Below are positions 44,429 through 56,995 of a stretch of 64,000 nucleotides of DNA, in pieces (position 1 is the stretch's first letter; each line of letters opens with the position of its first letter). Below the pieces are notes generated by a model, which did not search any database, was not told the origin of the DNA, and saw only the letters and a program-made list of their open reading frames with translations. Position numbers and translations under genes: made by a program. This DNA is from G963676095 sp963676095 (GTDB taxonomy: Bacteria; Bacteroidota; Bacteroidia; Bacteroidales; Prolixibacteraceae), in NCBI GenBank assembly GCA_963676095.1, contig OY781040.1, positions 3,782,001-3,846,000 of the forward strand. The letters are read 5' to 3'.

Positions 44429-44824
44429 ATGGAAGAAGAATGGAAGGAATATTACAATAATGGCCTGGCTTACTGCAGAACTGCTCTAGCTGTCAGGTCG
44501 CGAAAAGAGAAATTCGGAACCGTCGTGCTGTATAATCTGATAGGACTGGCTCTGGAGGGTATGTTGACCGGGATGATTATGAAAAACGGGGAAATGCCTG
44601 AACATTCCGGTGTTGGAAGTATGCTGCGAATATTGAAGGAAAAATATGATATGCCCCTTTCATTTAAAGAGGAAAGTCGCTTTTTTAATAAATTCATGAA
44701 TTTTTGTTCTCTGGATGTTACCCCTCAAGAAGATCCATCGGCCGATGACATTGATCGTATGCTGGATTTTCTTGTTCGTGTAAAAGAATGGGGTGTCGGG
44801 AAGATCGGGATTTCTGTGTTTTGA
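44429..44824 (+). CDS. Small helical HEPN-like protein, nif-linked
   Basis: A 131-residue, almost entirely helical protein that I do not recognise with certainty. The pattern of three to four long helices, with YYNNGLAYCRTALAVRSRKEKFG, then GLALEGMLTGMIMKNG and HSGVGSMLRILKEKY, recalls small HEPN-domain proteins. The RNase motif R-X4-6-H is not seen, so nuclease activity is not implied. It starts 53 bp after nifV on the same strand and is the last gene before the rRNA operon, so it may belong to the nif transcript. A role in nitrogen fixation is inferred from position only. Confidence 0.55.
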   Translation: MEEEWKEYYNNGLAYCRTALAVRSRKEKFGTVVLYNLIGLALEGMLTGMIMKNGEMPEHSGVGSMLRILKEKYDMPLSFKEESRFFNKFMNFCSLDVTPQEDPSADDIDRMLDFLVRVKEWGVGKIGISVF

Positions 44825-45044
44825 ATGGACGGATTGGGTGCCCTGCATTTAGAATTTTGATGGGGAATGTTGCAACTGATTTCGTTTAAATATGACATAA
44901 GCGCAGCCAGTTTTCGTAAATAGAAGGGGAATATTTATCTGTAATCGTATATATTCGAAAAAAAATGTTTTACAATAAGTAATTGAATATTAGGGGGGGA
45001 GTGATATTTTGGTGAAAAAAGGTAAAAAAGAGGGGTAAAAGGTA

Positions 45045-45074
45045 TTGCGCAGAAAAAAAGAGTGTCTATATTTG
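45045..45074 (+). promoter_or_regulatory. rRNA operon promoter
   Basis: TTG (45045-45047) is followed after 19 bp by TATATTTG (45067-45074). This matches the Bacteroidota consensus TTTG-N19/21-TAnnTTTG, apart from A at the first -33 position. Transcription should start about 10 bp downstream, giving a leader of some 335 nt. Confidence 0.8.
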
Positions 45075-45346
45075 CACCCGCTTTCAGGAACGAAGGGGGT
45101 TTAGAAGCCCCGGGCTACGGGAGAGGGCGAGGGGGAAGAACGGAGAAATTCGGATGAGGTTTAGATAAAGACCGGGGCCGGAAAAAGAAGGGAAACCGCC
45201 ACAAGAGTTCAGGGACAAGGTTGAAAAAAAACTTCAAAAAAGTTTTGGAAATAACGAAAAGAGTTATTAATTTTGTCGCCCCGAAAAGCTGGAAAGAAAA
45301 GGAAAGCGAGGAGGGGAAATAGAACAAGAGTTCATTGAAAAGAATG

Positions 45347-45360
45347 AAAAGGTAGGAAAG
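45347..45360 (+). other. 16S processing stem, 5' half
   Basis: AAAAGGTAGGAAAG is complementary, with one bulge, to CTTTCCCTACCTTTT at 46971-46985 after the 16S gene. The two halves would form the long helix that loops out pre-16S RNA for RNase III cleavage. Confidence 0.65.
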
Positions 45361-45419
45361 AAAGGAAAACGCTATCAAAGGGAAATAACCGGGAGCCAAG
45401 AACATTAACAAGATTGATT

Positions 45420-46938
<1,519 letters not shown>

Positions 46939-47065
46939 GGAGCGACCGGAAAAAACCGGATAGCAGAAACCTTTCCCTACCTTTTTAAAGATATAGAAGG
47001 AAGAAGAAGCAGGAGCGCAGGCTGTTGGCGAAGAGCTTATGGCTTGGAGCAAGATAAGGTAATAC

Positions 47066-47139
47066 AGTCCCGTAGCTCAGCTGGTTAGAGCGCTACACTG
47101 ATAATGTAGAGGTCCCCAGTTCAAGTCTGGGCGGGACTA
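47066..47139 (+). tRNA. tRNA-Ile (GAT)
   Basis: A 74 nt tRNA in the 16S-23S spacer. The acceptor stem AGTCCCG/CGGGACT is perfect, T8-A9 precede the D stem, and the anticodon GAT is at 47100-47102. CCA is not encoded (ACG follows). Confidence 0.97.
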
Positions 47140-47145
47140 CGTCCA

Positions 47146-47219
47146 GGGGGATTAGCTCAGTTGGCTAGAGCGCCTGATTTGCATTCAGGAGGTCAAGGGT
47201 TCGACTCCCTTATTCTCCA
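47146..47219 (+). tRNA. tRNA-Ala (TGC)
   Basis: A 74 nt tRNA only 6 bp after tRNA-Ile. The acceptor stem GGGGGAT/ATTCTCC has two G-T pairs, and the anticodon TGC is at 47180-47182. CCA is not encoded. Confidence 0.97.
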
Positions 47220-47387
47220 CAGAGAAGGAAAAAGAGGGAATAGCAGTAAAAATACTGCGGGAGTTCAGAAGAAATTAAGCAATACAAAAGGGAATTAGTT
47301 TAGAGAAAACAGGGCGTTAAGAAGCCCGACAAACCATTCGGTTGGTTTATTCCCACGAAGGCAGAGGGCAAAAGCCCGATCCTGAAA

Positions 47388-47422
47388 GTTCTTTGACATG
47401 CTGGGAAAAAAAAGAATGAGAA
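47388..47422 (+). other. boxA-like site and 23S processing stem, 5' half
   Basis: GTTCTTTGACA (47388-47398) resembles the boxA antitermination element usual in rrn spacers. The following GGGAAAAAAAAGAATGA is complementary, with a bulge, to TCATTCTTTTCCC at 50411-50423 after 23S, and should form the 23S processing helix. Confidence 0.55.
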
Positions 47423-47513
47423 AGACATTCAAACCTTGAAAAAAAAGAAAGGCATCATCAATGGTGCCTGGGAAAAATACAGATCAAAAAGATCAACGAA
47501 AAGAAACAGGAGA

Positions 47514-50389
<2,876 letters not shown>

Positions 50390-50534
50390 ATCAAGGCAAG
50401 AAAAGATTTTTCATTCTTTTCCCGGAGATGTCAATTACACCTGAGATAGAAAAACAAAAAGGTGTAAAAGAAATACTGGAAAGAAATTTAAGTGTTGGTT
50501 TTACCGGAGAAGTAAAGCCAGAAAAAGAAAACAA

Positions 50535-50642
50535 GGTGATTAAAGCGGCGGGGTCCCACCTCTGACCATTCCGAACAGAGAAGTTAAGCCCGCCCGCGCC
50601 GATGGTACTGCGGAGACGTGGGAGAGTAGGTCGTTGCCACTT
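50535..50642 (+). rRNA. rrf: 5S ribosomal RNA
   Basis: About 108 nt. The core GCGGCGGGGTCCCACCTCTG, CCATTCCGAACAGAGAAGTT, and CGATGGTACTGCGG is typical of Bacteroidota 5S RNA. The GTGAT and GTTGCCAC ends pair approximately. Ends are approximate. It is the last gene of the operon. Confidence 0.92.
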
Positions 50643-50652
50643 TTAAAGTTAA

Positions 50653-50682
50653 CCCCGGGTTCAAAAGAGCCCGGGGTTTTTT
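50653..50682 (+). terminator. Terminator of the rRNA operon
   Basis: CCCCGGGTTC pairs with GAGCCCGGGG (one G-T pair) around an AAAA loop, followed by six T. It lies about 10 bp after 5S. Confidence 0.95.
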
Positions 50683-50935
50683 ATTAGGAGTTTACCGGAT
50701 GCGGATTCAGGGCACAACCAACAACATTTTTTGTAATATCAGTCCTTATGCCGGACAGGCTCCTGCTTTTCCAGTCGATGAAAAGGATACAAAAATCTTG
50801 TCAAAACGGACCCTCCGCAGGACGTCTTGACGGACCCCAAAACGCGATGTTCTGCATTTATCCTTAATCAGGACAAACACTCATGCTATCTTCAATTATT
50901 GTTCTTCCCTTACTGAAATACCCTGTACGCCTTTT

Positions 50936-51931
50936 TTAGCATGAGCTTCTGATCATTAAATCCGTGCTTAGCGTCATCTGGATAGTAGCACGCTGGGGGT
51001 CACTGATTCGCTGGATTAGCAGTTCTACGGCCCGTTTACCAATTTCGTAAGCCGGTTGTCTGACAGCACTTAGTGGTGGATTAAGCGAGTTTGCCCAGTG
51101 CATATCGTCAAAACCGATAATCGCAATATCATTGGGTATGATAAGTTTTTTTCGGTGGATTGCTTCCAGTGCGCCTAGAGTGATCAGGTTATTACCGGTG
51201 AATAAGGCATCAGGGGCTGGCTGCATCTTTAGTAATTGTTCTGCCAGGTTAAGCCCGCTCTCATAGGTTGAATCTCCCCATTTTACGAGATCAGGGTTGT
51301 AGGCAATGTTGTTTTCCGAGAGTGCCTTTCTGTATCCCTGTTCCCGAAGGATGCTTGATGGTATAGAGGCTAATCCTGCAATATGGGCGATTCGTCTGTA
51401 CCCTGCCCGGATCAGGTGTTCCACCGCTGAATGGGCCCCGGCTTCGTTATTGACCCACACGATATCAACATCCACATCTTTTAAGCCTCTGTCAACACAG
51501 ACAACAGGGAGTCCGTTTTTTACAATTTTTTTTAGAGGATGGTCATTTTCATTTGCCGGGGCTGCAATTAGTCCGTCAATAGCTTCTGATTCGAGAATAT
51601 TGAGATACATGGCCTCCTTCTTTTCATCTTGCCCAAAATTGCACATGATGATTGCGTAATTGTTTTTGTACGCGATGTCTTCTATTCCCCTTAAGACATC
51701 AACATAAAAAGGATTCTGTATATCCGGGACAAGTACTCCAAGGAGGTTGCTGGAGCCGCTTTTTGAACGTAGTCTCTTGGCAACCCTGCTTGGCTGATAT
51801 TTGAGGTCCTTGATCGCCTTTAGTATTTTTAACCTGGTTTCTTCATTGACACTCTGGCTGTTATTGAGAACCCTTGAAACTGTCGCAATCGAGACCCCTG
51901 CCCGTTTTGCGACTTCATTCATACTTGCCAT
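50936..51931 (-). CDS. LacI-family transcriptional regulator
   Basis: A 331-residue repressor. The helix-turn-helix and hinge helix lie in MNEVAKRAGVSIATVSRVLNN at 4-24 and YQPSRVAKRLRSKSG near 46-60. The sugar-binding periplasmic-protein-like domain covers about 62-331 (LGVLVPDIQNPFYVDVLRGIE). The real start may be the ATG at codon 4. It stands alone; the nearest sugar genes are the GH13 gene 5 kb away. The CG-centred dyad 38-52 bp upstream is a probable autoregulatory site. Ligand unknown. Confidence 0.92.
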   Translation of the reverse strand: MASMNEVAKRAGVSIATVSRVLNNSQSVNEETRLKILKAIKDLKYQPSRVAKRLRSKSGSSNLLGVLVPDIQNPFYVDVLRGIEDIAYKNNYAIIMCNFGQDEKKEAMYLNILESEAIDGLIAAPANENDHPLKKIVKNGLPVVCVDRGLKDVDVDIVWVNNEAGAHSAVEHLIRAGYRRIAHIAGLASIPSSILREQGYRKALSENNIAYNPDLVKWGDSTYESGLNLAEQLLKMQPAPDALFTGNNLITLGALEAIHRKKLIIPNDIAIIGFDDMHWANSLNPPLSAVRQPAYEIGKRAVELLIQRISDPQRATIQMTLSTDLMIRSSC

Positions 51932-52239
51932 AAATTTTTAGTTTGGACTATAAAAATAGGTATCTTTATTGAAAACGATTTCTTATCCTTCGTGTTTTTT
52001 TATATATACTCGTAAATATTGTTGATCAAATATTTAAATTACCGTTAGCGTTGGAATATCCGTCATCTGTTTTTTTAACATCCGTCTTGTCATGAATAAT
52101 CTTTCAGAAAAAATTCATGCCGTATTTTAAGGATATAAATTATCTTGTTTCGTCTGCCGGTTCTTCCCTGATAATTTCATTACGTATTTTCCAGGTGAAA
52201 ACGTTCCCATATTTCATTGCCGATCAAAAATTCTGAGTT
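51932..52239. other. Upstream region of the lacI-family gene
   Basis: No gene is seen in 308 bp. It contains the operator-like dyad at 51970-51983 and a weaker related sequence TGAAAACGTTCCCA at 52196-52209. Confidence 0.5.
51970..51983. promoter_or_regulatory. LacI-family operator, probably autoregulatory
   Basis: TGAAAACGATTTCT fits the CG-centred form TGNAANCGNTNNCA of LacI/CcpA-type operators, except for the last base. It lies 38-52 bp upstream of the lacI-family start codon. Confidence 0.55.
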
Positions 52240-52770
52240 TTATTTTAGTATTTTTTGATAGGTCATTTCATCAATCCATCCCCGGTCGTTTTTTAGCCAA
52301 TCTACTTTTGTCCCGGCAAGGCTGAATCCTGATTTTTCGAAAAGTGAGATGCTTGACAGATTATCGGCTGCAACGTTTGCGTACAATTGGTGTAAGCCCA
52401 GTGTTTCGGTCGCATAGGTTACTATAAGTTGAACGGAGTCGGATGCAAATCCTTTTTTACGGTCTGCCTGGTCATAAATCAGGATCCCGACTCCTGCACG
52501 CTGATGGTACGGATCGAAATCAAACAGGTCGATAGCACCTACAGGTCTTCCGTTCAGGTCCTGGATAATTAGCCGTAATTGTTTTGTCTCGTAAATATCC
52601 CGGTGAGATTCCTGTATGTATTGTTTCAGGATAAAACGGGAAAAGGGGGTAGTGGTATTGCTAACTTTCCACAGAGAGGGATCATTTTCCCACCGGTAGA
52701 GTAAATCAAGGTCTTCCGGCTCAAGAGGACGGAAAGTTACCTGTCCGTATGCAAGTTGCGATGACTTCAT
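52240..52770 (-). CDS. GNAT acetyltransferase (RimJ/RimL/SpeG-like)
   Basis: A 176-residue acetyltransferase. It begins VTFRPLEPEDLDLLYRWENDPSLWKVSN, the usual opening of the RimL/SpeG branch. VGILIYDQADRKKGFASDSVQLIVTYA holds the acetyl-CoA loop, and HQLYANVAADNLSSISLFEKSGF is motif B. The acceptor may be a polyamine, a ribosomal protein or an aminoglycoside-like amine; sequence does not decide. It is 51 bp downstream of recR on the same strand and may be co-transcribed. Confidence 0.85.
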   Translation of the reverse strand: MKSSQLAYGQVTFRPLEPEDLDLLYRWENDPSLWKVSNTTTPFSRFILKQYIQESHRDIYETKQLRLIIQDLNGRPVGAIDLFDFDPYHQRAGVGILIYDQADRKKGFASDSVQLIVTYATETLGLHQLYANVAADNLSSISLFEKSGFSLAGTKVDWLKNDRGWIDEMTYQKILK

Positions 52771-52821
52771 TCCTTTATTTGAATTTTGAAAAATGCTGTT
52801 ATCCTGGTATTTCCCCGAAAA

Positions 52822-53451
52822 CTATAATTGGGAAATGGAGCTTTCGAAATCCTGTCTGTTTTTTATAGAACGCCCAAGAGTTACTTCATCCGTGTATTCC
52901 AGCTCGTCGCCAATAGAAACCCCACGTGCCAGAGTCGATATCCTGACATTAAAATCTTTTAGTTTTTTATAAATGTAAAAATTAGTGGTATCTCCTTCCA
53001 TTGTAGTGCTTAATGCCAGAATAATTTCAGTGATATTTCCTCCTTTTACTCTTTCTATCAGTGAACTGATCTCAATGTCGGAAGGGCCGATTCCATCCAT
53101 CGGGGAAATAATGCCTCCCAGAACGTGATATAACCCGTTAAATTGATGGGTGTTTTCGATGGCCATAACGTCACGGATATTTTCAACTACGCAAATAACC
53201 TCAGGCACTCTTCCTGCCTGGTTACAGATATTGCAGATATCCGTATCCGAAATATTGTGGCAGATTTTACAGTGTTTAATGTCATTCTTTAAAAGAATGA
53301 TACTGTTTCCGAAAGTTTCAACCTCGTTTTTGTCCTGCTTTAATAAATACAAAACAAGACGTAAAGCAGTTTTCCTACCGATACCTGGCAACTTCGAAAA
53401 TTCATTGACTGCATTTTCTAACAATTTTGACGGAAACTTCTCTGCGATCAT
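52822..53451 (-). CDS. recR: Recombination protein RecR
   Basis: A 209-residue RecR, which with RecO (and RecF) loads RecA on gapped DNA. The helix-hairpin-helix region FSKLPGIGRKTALRLVLYLL is at about 17-36. The C4 zinc finger CKICHNISDTDICNIC is at about 57-72, followed by a Toprim domain (VICVVENIRDVMAIENT) and a C-terminal Walker-B-like part. Length and order are standard. It is probably a housekeeping gene transcribed with the GNAT gene downstream. Confidence 0.96.
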   Translation of the reverse strand: MIAEKFPSKLLENAVNEFSKLPGIGRKTALRLVLYLLKQDKNEVETFGNSIILLKNDIKHCKICHNISDTDICNICNQAGRVPEVICVVENIRDVMAIENTHQFNGLYHVLGGIISPMDGIGPSDIEISSLIERVKGGNITEIILALSTTMEGDTTNFYIYKKLKDFNVRISTLARGVSIGDELEYTDEVTLGRSIKNRQDFESSISQL

Positions 53452-53676
53452 CTACTCGGATTTTGTAAGCGTCAAATTTAAGAAGTCAAAACTAAAACAG
53501 ACAAGGATCTCCAGCTTTTATTCCTTATTTAATAAATATTTATTTGTTTATTACTGTTTTTTTTAAGTTTAAACATTATCATTGCTTTTGTCCTGAATCT
53601 GGCTGTTTTCGAAGTTATTCCCGGAGTAGGGCAAATCAGGCCATTCGTATTTTGATAGATTAATAAAGAATTAAAT

Positions 53677-54597
53677 ATGAAACGCAGAAATTTTATTGCC
53701 TCAGCACTGGCAGGGGGAATGCTTGCCGGGATCACGCCCGGACTGGTATTTGCTTCCGGAAAAGATAAAAAGAAGTTACGTGTTGCCCACATTACAGACA
53801 TGCACATTAAACCGGAGCCCATCCCTCAGCAGGGAATCGAAAAGTTGCTTCAGTCGCTGGATAGCCTGGATGAGAAGCCGGACCTCGTGATTAATACAGG
53901 CGATAATGTCTGGGATTCGTTGCAACATTCAAAAGAAGAGACACTAAAGCAATGGGATAGTTGGAATGAATATTTTCGTTCCAAGCTTAAATATCCCTTG
54001 TATAATTGTCTGGGAAATCATGATATCTGGGGATGGAACCTCAAGGAGCCTGAAGTAAAAAATGATCCTGAATACGGGAAAGTACTGGGAATGAAAATGC
54101 TTGGATTGGAAAAATCCTATTACAGTTTTGATGAAGGTAACTGGCATTTTATTATGCTTGACAGCCTTACCTATAAAGATGGAGGTGGTTATTTTGGTAA
54201 GCTGGGCGATGAACAGATGTCGTGGCTGGAAAATGATTTGCAGCAGGTTTCTCAGGATAAACCAATCTGCCTGTCTTCCCATATCCCGATCCTTTCTCCG
54301 TCCGCTTTTTTTTCAGGGAAGAAGGATGATCAGAACTGGCAGGTTTCAGTTTCGGTCATGCATGACGATGCCAAGGAAATAAAAAATCTTTTTTATAAAT
54401 ATCCAAATGTGAAAGTGGCCCTCAGCGGTCATTTGCATTTGTGTGACCAGGCCAGTTACCTGAATGTTGGTTATGCCTGCAACGGGGCCGTATCCGGAGG
54501 CTGGTGGCGGGGAAATAACCAGGAATTTGGCCCGGCATACGCCCTGATCGATTTTTTTGATGACGGCACCTTTAACTGTCGGCTGGTTTTTTTGTAA
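53677..54597 (+). CDS. Secreted calcineurin-type metallophosphoesterase
   Basis: A 306-residue phosphoesterase. The N terminus KRRNFIASALAGGMLAGI resembles a Tat signal (twin Arg followed by FIAS), so export is expected. Metal-binding motifs follow in order: TDMHIKP (about 41), NTGDNVWD (about 73), LGNHDIWG (about 111), SSHIPILS (about 207) and SGHLHLCD (about 248). These are all five blocks of the family, so it should bind two metals and cleave a phosphoester. The substrate is unknown. It is transcribed divergently from recR. Confidence 0.88.
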   Translation: MKRRNFIASALAGGMLAGITPGLVFASGKDKKKLRVAHITDMHIKPEPIPQQGIEKLLQSLDSLDEKPDLVINTGDNVWDSLQHSKEETLKQWDSWNEYFRSKLKYPLYNCLGNHDIWGWNLKEPEVKNDPEYGKVLGMKMLGLEKSYYSFDEGNWHFIMLDSLTYKDGGGYFGKLGDEQMSWLENDLQQVSQDKPICLSSHIPILSPSAFFSGKKDDQNWQVSVSVMHDDAKEIKNLFYKYPNVKVALSGHLHLCDQASYLNVGYACNGAVSGGWWRGNNQEFGPAYALIDFFDDGTFNCRLVFL

Positions 54598-54695
54598 CAG
54601 GTAAAGCATTTATTTATTTACCTGGGATCTTAGACTGTGCAAAACGTATTAAGATCTGCCATTCATGAAGAAACAGTGGATACACTATATTGCAG

Positions 54696-54709
54696 ACTGT
54701 CCGGACAGT
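54696..54709. promoter_or_regulatory. 14-bp perfect palindrome followed by T run
   Basis: ACTGTCCGGACAGT followed by TTTTT lies 99 bp after the phosphoesterase stop and 101 bp before the EamA start. It could be a minimal terminator for the former or an operator for the latter. Confidence 0.4.
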
Positions 54710-54768
54710 TTTTTATGAACAAAATTCGCCTGTTCTAACTTATTTATGTTGCAAAACAGAAAAATATG

Positions 54769-54776
54769 TAGTTTTG
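54769..54776 (+). promoter_or_regulatory. -7 box for the EamA transporter gene
   Basis: TAGTTTTG followed by CACC fits the TAnnTTTG consensus. A TTG (54749-54751) lies 17 bp upstream, slightly closer than usual. The transcript would begin about 25 bp before the ATG at 54810. Confidence 0.55.
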
Positions 54777-54809
54777 CACCGGTTTAAATGAGGAAAGGCA
54801 GTAGTATTT

Positions 54810-55718
54810 ATGAAGAAGGCAGTGTACCGGGGCCATTTAGCGATGTTGGCCGCTAACCTGGCGTGGGGGTTTATGTCCCCTGTTTCAAAAATCGTTTTGT
54901 CAGGGGCTGTCGGATATCTGACGCTTACGTCATTTCGGGTAGTAGGGGCAGCAATTGCCTTCTGGATTGCATCTCTGTTCGTTAAAAAAGAACCAGTTGC
55001 CCGGCGTGACCTTCTGCTGATTTTTCTAGCCTCACTTTTGGGGATTGTCTTTAACCAGGGAACATTTATTATGGGAGTTTCCATGACCTCGCCAATTGAT
55101 GCTTCTATTGTTACGACGACCACCCCCATTATAACGATGATTATTGCAGCGATATATCTGAAGGAACCAGTTACCTGGAAGAAAGTACTGGGAATCATGG
55201 TGGGAGCTGCCGGAGCTTTGCTTTTGATTTTAAGCGGGCAACAAGTATTGACCGGAAGTCATGAGGATGGAAACCGGATTTTTGGCGATCTGTTATGTCT
55301 TTTCGCCCAGTTCAGTTTTTCTGTTTATTTCGTGCTGTTCAAAGGTCTGATAAGTCGCTATTCTCCGATAACATTAATGAAATGGATGTTTCTGTATGCC
55401 TCGGTTTGTTGTATCCCGTTTTCGTTTCATGAGATCTCTTCCATTAGTTTTGCCAGCCTTCCCGACTCTATTTATATTGATATCGTTTTTATCGTGCTGG
55501 GCGGAACATTCTTTTCTTATTTGCTGATGCCGATAGGACAAAATATTCTTCGTCCTACAGTCGCAACAATGTATAACTATGTACAGCCAATTGTTGCCTC
55601 TATTGTTGCTGTTTGGTGGGGAATGGATACTTTTGGTTTACTAAAAAGCCTGGCTGTTATCCTGGTATTTTCAGGTGTTTATATTGTGACCCGAAGCAGG
55701 TCCAGGGTCCCCGTTTAG
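54810..55718 (+). CDS. EamA/DMT-family transporter
   Basis: A 302-residue inner-membrane protein with ten predicted helices in two EamA repeats (about 8-135 and 155-295). HLAMLAANLAWGFMSPVSKIVL and TPIITMIIAAIYLKEPVTWKKVLGIMVGAAGALLLI are typical of the drug/metabolite transporter superfamily. The substrate cannot be told; relatives export amino acids, nucleosides or other metabolites. It has its own promoter and is convergent with the MBL-fold gene 33 bp downstream. Confidence 0.9.
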   Translation: MKKAVYRGHLAMLAANLAWGFMSPVSKIVLSGAVGYLTLTSFRVVGAAIAFWIASLFVKKEPVARRDLLLIFLASLLGIVFNQGTFIMGVSMTSPIDASIVTTTTPIITMIIAAIYLKEPVTWKKVLGIMVGAAGALLLILSGQQVLTGSHEDGNRIFGDLLCLFAQFSFSVYFVLFKGLISRYSPITLMKWMFLYASVCCIPFSFHEISSISFASLPDSIYIDIVFIVLGGTFFSYLLMPIGQNILRPTVATMYNYVQPIVASIVAVWWGMDTFGLLKSLAVILVFSGVYIVTRSRSRVPV

Positions 55719-55751
55719 ACCGGAAAGACTGTTTTTGGGACCGCGTGGCTT

Positions 55752-56555
55752 TCAGATGACGACTGTGTTTCCCGCAAAATTATAGAAGACATTGCATTCC
55801 CCTATACATTGTTTCATTTCGGCAAACTTTTCAATGCCAGTGCAGTGGCAAACGCCAATATTTCCCGGAGTATTACCGGCCAGAAAGTTTTTAACGGACT
55901 GACACTGTTTATCTCCTGAATTCTTCAGATGAAACCCTCCCATGATCAGGTGTAAAGGCAACCCGAACTGCTTTTTTGCGGTCATGGCAATATTGCTGAT
56001 TCCCCGGTGTGAACAACTGCTGAGAACTGATAACTTTTCATCTTTCACGATAGCCAGGAAAAGTTCATCTTTGAATTCATCCTGAAGCAAACCGTCTTTC
56101 CCTGATACGAAAAAATTATTGAAACTGGTATCGGCGGGATTATACACAGGAATATCCGGCATGATGAACAGGTTCTTGTCGATCTCTGTGATGGAATTGA
56201 CATAGATTGACCTTTCTTTCAGAAGCTCCTTGTTGCATGTAATCCCAATAAACCGGCTTTTGTCTTTGTATTTGTCAGCAAGGGCCTCTTTTTTCAGATA
56301 AACGGATGCATGAGAATTCTTTTTCATAAAGGCCTCCAACCCTCCTGTATGGTCATAATGCCCGTGACTGATAATCACGGCATCAATTCCGGCGATGTCG
56401 ATGCCAAGTTGTTCTGCATTTGCTATAAAAGCCGGGCTTTGGCCTGTGTCAAAAAGAATTTTTTTGTTCCCGGTGTCAATATAAAGCGAGATCCCATGTT
56501 CTGCAATAAGACCTTTCTGGTAAACAAGGTTCTCAATTAGGGTGACAATTTTCAT
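55752..56555 (-). CDS. MBL-fold metallohydrolase (methanopterin-synthase-like branch)
   Basis: A 267-residue metallo-beta-lactamase-fold protein. SHGHYDHTGGLEAF near 64-77 is the HxHxDH metal motif. ILFDTGQSPAFIANAEQLGID precedes it, and SSCSHRGISNIAMTA and IMGGFHL supply further ligands. This pattern matches proteins often annotated as 7,8-dihydropterin-6-methyl-4-(ribofuranosyl)aminobenzene-5'-phosphate synthase-like, whose function in bacteria is not established. The C-terminal HCTGIEKFAEMKQ is also typical. Cytoplasmic, no signal peptide. Confidence 0.85.
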   Translation of the reverse strand: MKIVTLIENLVYQKGLIAEHGISLYIDTGNKKILFDTGQSPAFIANAEQLGIDIAGIDAVIISHGHYDHTGGLEAFMKKNSHASVYLKKEALADKYKDKSRFIGITCNKELLKERSIYVNSITEIDKNLFIMPDIPVYNPADTSFNNFFVSGKDGLLQDEFKDELFLAIVKDEKLSVLSSCSHRGISNIAMTAKKQFGLPLHLIMGGFHLKNSGDKQCQSVKNFLAGNTPGNIGVCHCTGIEKFAEMKQCIGECNVFYNFAGNTVVI

Positions 56556-56995
56556 TCAAAAAAGCTTGGTTAGTCAATTTTATTGTGACGTTAAAAGTAT
56601 TTAAAATGAAAGAAAAAGAGAAGTGGAAAATGAATTTATATTTTAAATATCCCCGGGATTATGGCATTTTTTATAACATACCGGGTTTTTCGCTGGTTTG
56701 CAAGAGGAAAACTTAGTTAAATGAGTAAGAGTTAGCTGCCATTTTTGTCAATCGAGATATTTTCGTGAATTATATTGTAATTTATTGATAATATTTTAAC
56801 ATGATACTGTTTTATATTAATACGAAATATCAGAACTTGTATACCGGGACAAAGAATAGGCCCTTATAATTGCGAAAGGCGTAACCGTACAACTCATATA
56901 TAACCGGGATAACCTGCCCCTGCTGGTTTATAGCCAGTTTTTCTCATAATTTATACAGGCCTCAAAATAGAAGAATAAGAAAAGGAGGGATTAAG
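56556..56995. other. Divergent intergenic region before GH13 gene
   Basis: No gene is seen in 440 AT-rich bp. A CTGG/CCAG hairpin with a short T run lies near 56928-56943 but its stem is only 4-5 bp. The clear signal is the Shine-Dalgarno AGGAGG at 56983-56988, 7 bp before the GH13 ATG. No standard -7 box was found. Confidence 0.45.

Larger units (their letters stand above)
44825..45419. other. rRNA operon promoter and leader
   Basis: No gene is seen. The first 200 bp are AT-rich. A strong promoter lies at 45045-45074, and the roughly 335 bp purine-rich leader carries the 5' half of the 16S processing stem (45347-45360). Confidence 0.75.
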
